Below are positions 57,801 through 64,000 of a stretch of DNA of 64,000 bases, one piece after another. Positions within the stretch are counted from its first letter, which is position 1. Each line of letters starts with the position of its first letter. Below the pieces are notes generated by a model. The model was not told the DNA's origin. It saw only the letters and a program-made list of their open reading frames with translations, and searched no databases. The DNA lies in assembly GCA_032358165.1 (NCBI GenBank), contig JAALGY010000043.1, forward strand, positions 1,302,001 through 1,366,000, written 5' to 3'. Position numbers and translations under genes: made by a program. The DNA comes from Diplosphaera chodatii (lineage: Eukaryota > Chlorophyta > Trebouxiophyceae > Prasiolales > Stichococcaceae).

Positions 57801-59047
57801 ATGCACTTTGGTGAGCCGACCGGACATCAGAAGCGCTGCTTTACACGCGTGCTGCAGGGGCACATCGCCCTCGACTCGTAAGATGCTCATGCTCATGCCA
57901 ATTGATCGCAGTGTAGCCTACTTTGATGACGGCAATGCTGAACATCTTGTGATGCATCGCAGCTGCACACCCTGTATCCCATCGGACCATGAGAACAGAT
58001 GACAGGCCCTGCTGATCGATGCAGCACTCTGCTGCAGGGCCGTCTTCCCGCCAGGCACGCCTGGGCTTGCACTGGACACGCTGGCTCGCCATGCGCTGTG
58101 GGCAGACGGCCTGGACTACCGGCATGGCACCGGCCACGGGTGCTTCCATGCACTAACCTCGCTATCGCAAGCTCAGTGACACACATGCAATAAACTCCCA
58201 GGGCATCGTGTACACAAGCCTGGTCGGCTGCTGGCCTAAGGTACATATCCGCGCTGCAGGGTGGGTGCAGCGCTCAATGTGCATGAGGGCCCGCACTCCA
58301 TCAGCAAGCGCTACTACATCACCCAGCCCCTGCAGGCGGGCATGATCGTGTCCAATGAGCCTGGCTACTACGAGGACGGCAACTTTGGTGTCCGCATTGA
58401 GAACCTACTCACCATCAAGGAGGTAGATCGGCTGCTGCTCATCTGTCATGGCGTTGCTCTTGCCGAGTCAATATGCTTGTTTCAACCAAACCTCTGAGTC
58501 AAGCCATCAGCATGCCTAGCTGGCAACTGAAAGCAGCTGACGGTTGCATCTGGCTTTCTGGTGACTAGGCTGATACGAAGCACCAGTTTGGCGGCAAAGC
58601 CTTCCTGAACTTCGACCGGCTGACGCTGGTGCCACTGCAGCAGAAGATGATCGATCTGGAGGTGCGACCTTCTGTTGACGTGCTTCTGCTGCTGACTCCA
58701 CACAAGCCGTTGCAAATGCAGACAAGGGCAGAATGGCCGAAGCAGCCTACACACATCTTTACGTCCACTGTGTGCATGGGCAGGTGCTTAACGATGCAGA
58801 GAAGGCCTGGGTGGACACCTACCACAAGGAGGTGTGGGAGAAGGTGAGCTGTACGACTGATTGTTGCATGCACCAGATGATACAGTACCTTTGTGGTGCA
58901 TCGCCTCAGCAGTGTACCACTCCTCTTAAAAAGCAAAATATGACTGCGATACCGGTGCAGGTGTCTCCACGGCTTAGTGGAGAGCCGCTGGACTGGCTGC
59001 GGGCTCACACGCAGCCCCTGACTGCCGCTGAACCGGTTGCTGCATGA
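54819..59047 (+). CDS. Xaa-Pro aminopeptidase P (M24B metallopeptidase)
   Basis: A dinuclear-metal peptidase that removes N-terminal residues before proline. Two in-frame starts exist: 54819, which adds 38 basic residues, and 54933 ([13 protein letters not shown]), the usual cytosolic-type start. Creatinase-like domain exons read [86 protein letters not shown] and VISYAV-type strands near 56280. The pita-bread catalytic domain begins [20 protein letters not shown] (about 57000). Metal ligands are visible in [18 protein letters not shown] (two Asp), GTGHG (His), then [17 protein letters not shown] (Glu, Glu). An exon near 56750 codes a Lys-rich insert ([19 protein letters not shown]). The end, [19 protein letters not shown], matches plant APP1-like C-termini. 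Exon count is at least twelve; a few borders near 55600-56100 are approximate. Confidence 0.92.
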
Positions 59048-59298
59048 ACACTCCTCAGTGCGCAAGCGATTGTATGACACAAACGACCCCTTGTGGAATG
59101 TGGCGTGAGGCAATAATATAGTGCCAATGTGCTGATGATCAGGCAATCACACAGCAGCATTGCATTGAACTGAGGGGACATGTAACGAAACTGAAAGCAT
59201 GCATAGAGGCCAGGTAGGGCATCAGAACGAAGAGTGACAGTGTTTGCCTGAGAGCAGGATATATATGTTTGGCTTCTTTCTGTGGGTAACGCAGTCAT

Positions 59299-60511
59299 TC
59301 ACTCCTCTTGCACTAACTCGCGGTCCTGCCTGCTCCACTCATTAATGCCACCCTTCAGCACCCGAACATTGCTGTACCCCGCATTCAGGAGCTCGTAAGC
59401 TGCCATCAAGCTCCTGCACACAGTGCGGTCATGTCATTGGAGCAGGTGTGCACGGCCCACCAAAGCATGTGCCAGATTTGCTACATCATGTGCCTCGTTG
59501 ACTGCTTCGCGATAGCGCACACCTGGTTTGCATGCCATTTGGGCTTGGCCCGTAGTCGTCCAGATGTCCGCCCAGGTTGCACATGAGCGTGACTGGCGTG
59601 CTGCTGTCTGGGACTAGTGCTCGCACCTCATCAACGAAGTCTGGGTTTGGTTCTGCAGCGGCATGCCTGGCGTCATGAATGGCTGTCCAGGACCTTGCAC
59701 GCAGCAGGCGGGGACTGGTCGCAGACCCAACAACACTGCACCTGTTCCCTCGGTCATAAACAATGCGAAATTTGCTCGCCGCGCCACCTTCCACAAATCC
59801 CACCCCTCAATCGGACGATAAAACTGGATGTTCTTTGCACCCTCGATTGATCTGCACATGAATACCGCACGGTGGTCACCATGATCCAAAAGCATTTAGA
59901 CATTGTACACGAAGAGTGTACTACAAGCTCGATGCAACCCACAGTGGTGGCTCACCCCTGTCTGTACTGAGTGATTGGCCTGATGTCAACAAGTGGCAGG
60001 CCGTCGTCCCGAGCGAACACCACCTCCTGTGGCGCCAGGAATCTGACACACTTCTCCTTCAGGACGTCGGAGATGACCTGCGCATGAGCTGTCAACGATC
60101 AGCAGGCCATGCCAACTGCATGCCGAAACCAGACTGCATTATGAACATGCCGTTCCTGCAGAGAGGATGAGCAGGGACGGTCGAGGAGGCACGTACCGCC
60201 CAGCCACCACGACTCGTTGGGCGAAATGTCTTGCCATTCGCATCAGTGACATCCAGCCCTGTCGGCCCGCCGCGTGAGAAGCACAGCGGCCGCGCATTAG
60301 AACGCCTACGCACGTGACCAGATACCGTCAGACACGTTTTTGCACGTCCCAAGTGTGTCAAAATTATCTGCTGGCATACCCGCATCAGGAGTTGGCAGCA
60401 CCTGCGGTTGCGGCCGGGCACACTGCAGCGCTGCACAGCAGGGCTGCTCGACGCCCTCTGGTGACCAGCCTGCAGGGTGTCTGGGTTGCGACCAAGCATC
60501 AACCCCTGCAT
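59299..60511 (-). CDS. Rhodanese-like domain protein, plastid-targeted (plant STR type)
   Basis: A single-domain sulfurtransferase-fold protein of the plant plastid STR group. The start at 60511 (MQGLMLGRNPDTLQAGHQR) opens one exon to about 60207 that ends GGWA at a gtacgt donor and looks like a transit peptide plus spacer. The next exons join with matching phases: VISDVLKEKCVRFLAPQEVV FARDDGLPLVDIRP; GSIEGAKNIQFYRPIEGWDL then WKVARRANFALFMTEGT; EPNPDFVDEVRALVPDSSTP then VTLMCNLGGHLDDYG; SLMAAYELLNAGYSNVRVLK then GGINEWSRQDRELVQEE and the stop at 59299. The catalytic-loop Cys is present (LMCNLGG), followed by an extended loop ending QTRSLMAAY, as in the plant proteins I remember. The substrate is unknown. 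It is head-to-head with aspartate-semialdehyde dehydrogenase. Confidence 0.87.
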
Positions 60512-60956
60512 GCTGAGCTCGTGCGAGGGTGGCTTCCCGGCACAACGGCGAGCTGCACCTCGAGGGTGTCACCACTCAGATGCGTTACTTCTGAAGCCCT
60601 CGAGTGACACACCGCTCGTATTTCGCATACAGGAGCAGCCTGGGGGCCCGACGCCCAGTCGCTCGTGCTTTAAGACTGTTCATGTGTGTCTCCGATGCGA
60701 CAGTGCTTTGCATGCACGAAATATCTGCTGCGGATGTGGCATGCGCTGGCACGCCATGCTGGCGGGCGCCCTGCAGCGCAGCCCCAGGTGCACATCCATG
60801 TGCAGCTCGGCAAACTAATGTTCCACCGGATGTCAATGGTCCTGTTGCTGCTTTACAGAGCTGCTTCGCTGCCTCGACGCTGAATCCGCTAGCTTCTGCG
60901 GGATTGAACTTATAAGGGCGTTCATTACTACAGTGCTCGGATCGGAGGTGCAAGCC
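60512..60956. promoter_or_regulatory. Divergent intergenic region: rhodanese and ASADH
   Basis: About 445 bp between the divergent start codons of two plastid-directed proteins. No named promoter element was recognised. Confidence 0.45.
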
Positions 60957-63287
60957 ATGCAAAACTGCTGGCAGTGTCGACCGCCACTCCGCCAGCTCGG
61001 TGGTCATCAGCGATTCCAGAGCCGACAGTCTGACAGGCCCCTCCGCGCTGCGCGGTTACAAGTCACCGCCATGAAGACGGCTGACGGGCCTTCACTGGCA
61101 ATCGTCGGCGTGACAGGCGCTGTTGGCCAAGAATTCCTGCGGGTGAGGTCACACTGATGAGTGTGACGGGGCTTGCGCATGCAGGCTGACGATGCCGCAG
61201 CAGCGTGTCATGCGCCGCTGCGATTTGTCATGACGGCTGCGTCTGCTGTGGCAGGTGTTGAAGCAGCGGGACTTCCCCTACAGCAAGATCAAGATGCTCG
61301 CATCTGCCAGGTACGCAGTTCGTTGTCTGGCATCGTCTCAGGCTGCTTTCACTGCGTGAAAATTGCTCAAGCATGCTCACATCATGCGAATGATGCGTCG
61401 TCATCCACTCGTCTGGTGACATGGCGTGCAGGTCAGCAGGGAAGAAAATGGACTTTGATGGGGAGGAGCATACCGTAGAGGAGGTCACAGAGGACAGGTG
61501 CCAGGCGTCGCTCAAGTGCAGGCCTCCCGCTTGTGTCCTGCTCAGTATGCGGTATACTCGCTCTGCATTGCTCATGTGGCCAACTGAAACTGAGGCGCTG
61601 CACTGCAGCTTCGGGGATGTGCAGCTGGCGCTCTTCAGCGCTGGCGGCTCCATCACCAAAAAGTTTGCGCCGGCATGCGAGAAGGCGGGCTGCACGGTGA
61701 CCAGTTGACCTGCCTGTGAAGGGTCTGCCATCAGCACCATTTCCACCAATGTGCGAACTGCATGCGACCCAGCTGTCGTCCGGAACTACATGAGGTGCTC
61801 GTGGCTGATGATGTGCAGATCGTGGACAACAGCTCAGCGTACCGCATGGCAGAGGGTGTGCCGCTCGTCATCCCGGAGGTGCACACTCTGAAGCCGAAGG
61901 AGACTGTACTGTTCATGATTGCGCTGCTGTCCTGATGGCCCAGCTGTCTGCTTATACTTTGTCGCATGCGCAGGTGAACCCGGACGCCGCCAAGGCCGTG
62001 AAGCTGGGGCAGGGCGGCATCATCGCCAACCCGAACTGCTCCACCATCATCGCGCTCATGGCGGTCACGCCACTGCACCGCGCCGCCGGCGTCAAGCGCA
62101 TGGTGGTGTCCACCTACCAGGTGCGGGTGTGCCCGTCCGTGCCTGCCACCGCGCCTGGCATTCGGTGGCTACTAGCACCTGCAGCCTCGCACCAGAGCGG
62201 AACCGGGCTGTGTGGTCAGCAGAGCGGTTTTGCACTGGTGGCAGGCGGCCAGCGGCGCGGGGCAGGCGGCCATGGATGAGCTGGAGCTGCAGACCAAGGA
62301 GGTGCTGGAAGGCAAGGAGGTCACCAAGGAGATCTTCCCCTTCCAGGTGCATGCCTGCCCAGCCTTTGGATACCAATCATGATGTTCAACAGAAGGAAAC
62401 GGAGGAACAAGCTTGTAACACCCAGCAGGCCTCCTGCAGTTTTCAAGTTTCTTCAGAAGACGTGGATGGCCCGCATGTGTCATCCATGTACATCCATGTA
62501 CCTGATCATAAACATGGTGCTGTGGATGCTGCAGTATGCATTCAACCTGTTTTCGCACAACTCGCCGATGACAGACAACGGCTACAATGAGGAGGAGATG
62601 AAGATGGTGAAGGAGACGCGCAAGATCCTCAGCGCGCCAGACATGCAGGTGCATCGGCTGTTCGAGCAACTAGACTCGCGGTGTCTCAGCAACCCTGGCT
62701 GTCGCAGGATCCCAACTCATGGACTCCTCTGAGAATTCCACCTTTCACAGTCATTTGTTGCTTGCTGACCAGTCGCTTTTCAGCAGGTCACGGCAACGTC
62801 CATGTATACCTGCTGTATTGCCTGACGGAGTTGCGATCGTGCCCAACAGATCACGGCGACCTGCATACGCGTGCCGATCATGCGGGCACACGCAGAGTCC
62901 ATCAACCTGGAGTTTGAGCGGGACGTCTCCGAGGAGGAGGCGATCGAGGTGCTGAGCAAAGCCGCCGGTGTGTCCATCATCAACGACCGGTCAGCCAACA
63001 GGTGTGCTATTGCCATCATCAGGATGCTGATTAAACGGTGCACCAATTCGCCGGCAGGAAAATGCCGGCAAGGATTGTCGCGAATAGGGTGGCAAATACC
63101 CCATGCACCTGGCTGCAGGTTCCCAACGCCGCTGGACGCGACGATGCAGGACGATGTCTATGTGGGCCGTGTGCGGCGAGACATCTCGCGGTCAGACGCC
63201 CGGGGGCTGGATCTGTTCGTATGTGGCGATCAGATCAAGAAGGGGGCGGCCCTCAACGGAATTCAAATTGCCGAATTGCTGATTTAG
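60957..63287 (+). CDS. Aspartate-semialdehyde dehydrogenase, plastid-targeted
   Basis: The enzyme reduces aspartyl-4-phosphate to aspartate-4-semialdehyde, the branch point for Lys, Thr, Met and Ile synthesis in plastids. The start at 60957 gives [20 protein letters not shown], an Arg/Gln-rich transit peptide. The mature part starts [17 protein letters not shown], the NADP-binding Rossmann motif, and continues [79 protein letters not shown]. The catalytic Cys lies in [20 protein letters not shown] (about 62030). Later exons give [40 protein letters not shown] and [20 protein letters not shown], then [16 protein letters not shown] and the stop. All active-site elements of the bacterial/plant ASADH are present. 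At least eight introns. Confidence 0.95.
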
Positions 63288-64000
63288 GGAAATGCCATGT
63301 GAACAGTCTGCTGGTGCAGTCGAGCGAGTTGCCTGTTTGGGCAGTGAACAATGCAGCGAAGACTGCACAATGAGAAGGGCGTCACGCGTCACGCATGGGG
63401 TGCCCGACTGCCTCTCACATGAAAGCTTCAGAGCACAGACAGGACCTTTGACCACGAGCATACTTTTAAGCCATTGAGTGAACTTGTCAGCAGCGACCAT
63501 GCTCGACCAAAGACCGCCAGAGCAGGCCAATCTTTGGCCAGGCCATCCCTTGGCCTGGCCAAAGCCACACCTGAACTAGTACAGGGTGGGGCCCCACAAA
63601 GGGTCGACAACAAGAGCTATTGTGCGGTTCGCCAGCCACAACGTATGTGGTATTCTATGCGAGGCCGGCCGGCACGGTCCGCACAGAAGCTGCACATGAT
63701 TGACCCCACATCGCAGTTGGTATCCGGCAATACTGTGCTGGTTGGCAGCGCGCAGCATCGTGGCGTTCCATGTGCACAGTCAAACTCAGGGTGACCTAAG
63801 GAGATGCTGCATGCCACAGCCAGCGATCGCTCAGATAGTGGCCATTCTTTGAACAACAATATCGTTGTAGCAGATTGCTTCTGCTGACGCTACACGCATC
63901 AAGTTGCTGCTGTCCTGCAACATGATATCTCGCATGGGCTTTGCAGCCCAGGCTGCCCACCGAGCAGCAGCCTGCATGGTGACTTTGCCTGCGGCCAGGT
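63288..64000. other. Right-end intergenic sequence
   Basis: About 710 bp after the ASADH stop. It contains the ASADH 3' UTR and a perfect hairpin (listed separately). I found no exon-like frame; a gene may begin beyond the edge. Confidence 0.45.
63532..63564. repeat. Perfect 14-bp inverted repeat with 5-nt loop
   Basis: Left arm ctttggccaggcca (63532-63545), loop tccct, right arm tggcctggccaaag (63551-63564). The arms are exact reverse complements, and each contains a ggcc-x-ggcc core that could also pair with itself. It lies about 245 bp after the ASADH stop, in a gene-poor stretch. Confidence 0.9.

Noticed and set aside
1..64000. CRISPR arrays, insertion sequences, rRNA genes, organelle DNA inserts
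   Set aside because: No regular spaced repeats, transposase-like frames, rRNA-like text or long AT-rich organelle-like blocks were seen on reading.

Overview
The window is nuclear DNA of a photosynthetic eukaryote, most likely a green alga (Chlorophyta, possibly a trebouxiophyte). Coding is GC-rich. Almost every gene is cut by many short GT-AG introns whose acceptors often read gcag. The products include plastid proteins (plastid pyruvate dehydrogenase E1-beta, CURT1-type thylakoid protein, organellar S1 protein, plastid rhodanese, aspartate-semialdehyde dehydrogenase), mitochondrial proteins (pyruvate dehydrogenase E1-alpha, pyruvate carrier, CMC2), and nuclear or cell-cycle proteins (exosome RRP44, Trf4-type poly(A) polymerase, MPS1 kinase). 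I could not fix the species. Gene models were assembled by hand from reading frame, splice signals, intron phase and remembered family motifs, so exon ends inside large genes are approximate.

Layout: a partial unknown gene on minus (about 1-860); Trf4-type poly(A) polymerase (minus, 1.9-5.7 kb); Mpv17/PMP22 protein (plus, 6.1-8.0 kb); exosome nuclease DIS3/RRP44 (minus, 8.7-15.1 kb); a Lys/Ala/Pro-rich eight-exon protein (plus, 15.5-17.2 kb); phosphopantothenoylcysteine decarboxylase (minus); CMC2 (minus); plastid PDH E1-beta (plus, 19.4-21.5 kb); an unrecognised coiled-coil gene (minus, 22.4-23.9 kb); mitochondrial pyruvate carrier (plus); nitroreductase (minus); intronless S1 protein (plus); intronless CURT1 (minus); MPS1/TTK kinase (minus, 29.5-35.9 kb); mitochondrial PDH E1-alpha (minus, 36.6-38.9 kb); a small unknown protein (minus, 39.6-40.4 kb); a giant beta-propeller plus Raf/CTR1-like kinase gene (plus, 41.1-50.9 kb); organellar histidyl-tRNA synthetase (minus); aminopeptidase P (plus, 54.8-59.0 kb); rhodanese (minus); aspartate-semialdehyde dehydrogenase (plus, 61.0-63.3 kb); and a gene-poor end carrying a perfect 14-bp hairpin.

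Functional themes: two nuclear RNA-surveillance enzymes lie close together (the Trf4-type polymerase that tails RNAs and the exosome nuclease that degrades them). Three pyruvate-handling genes (plastid E1-beta, mitochondrial pyruvate carrier, mitochondrial E1-alpha) lie within 20 kb. The rest is ordinary housekeeping. The least conventional object is the 41.1-50.9 kb gene: splice phases stay compatible from the propeller-like region into a DFN-type Raf-like kinase, which suggests one fused signalling protein. No CRISPR array, insertion sequence, rRNA or convincing tRNA was seen.
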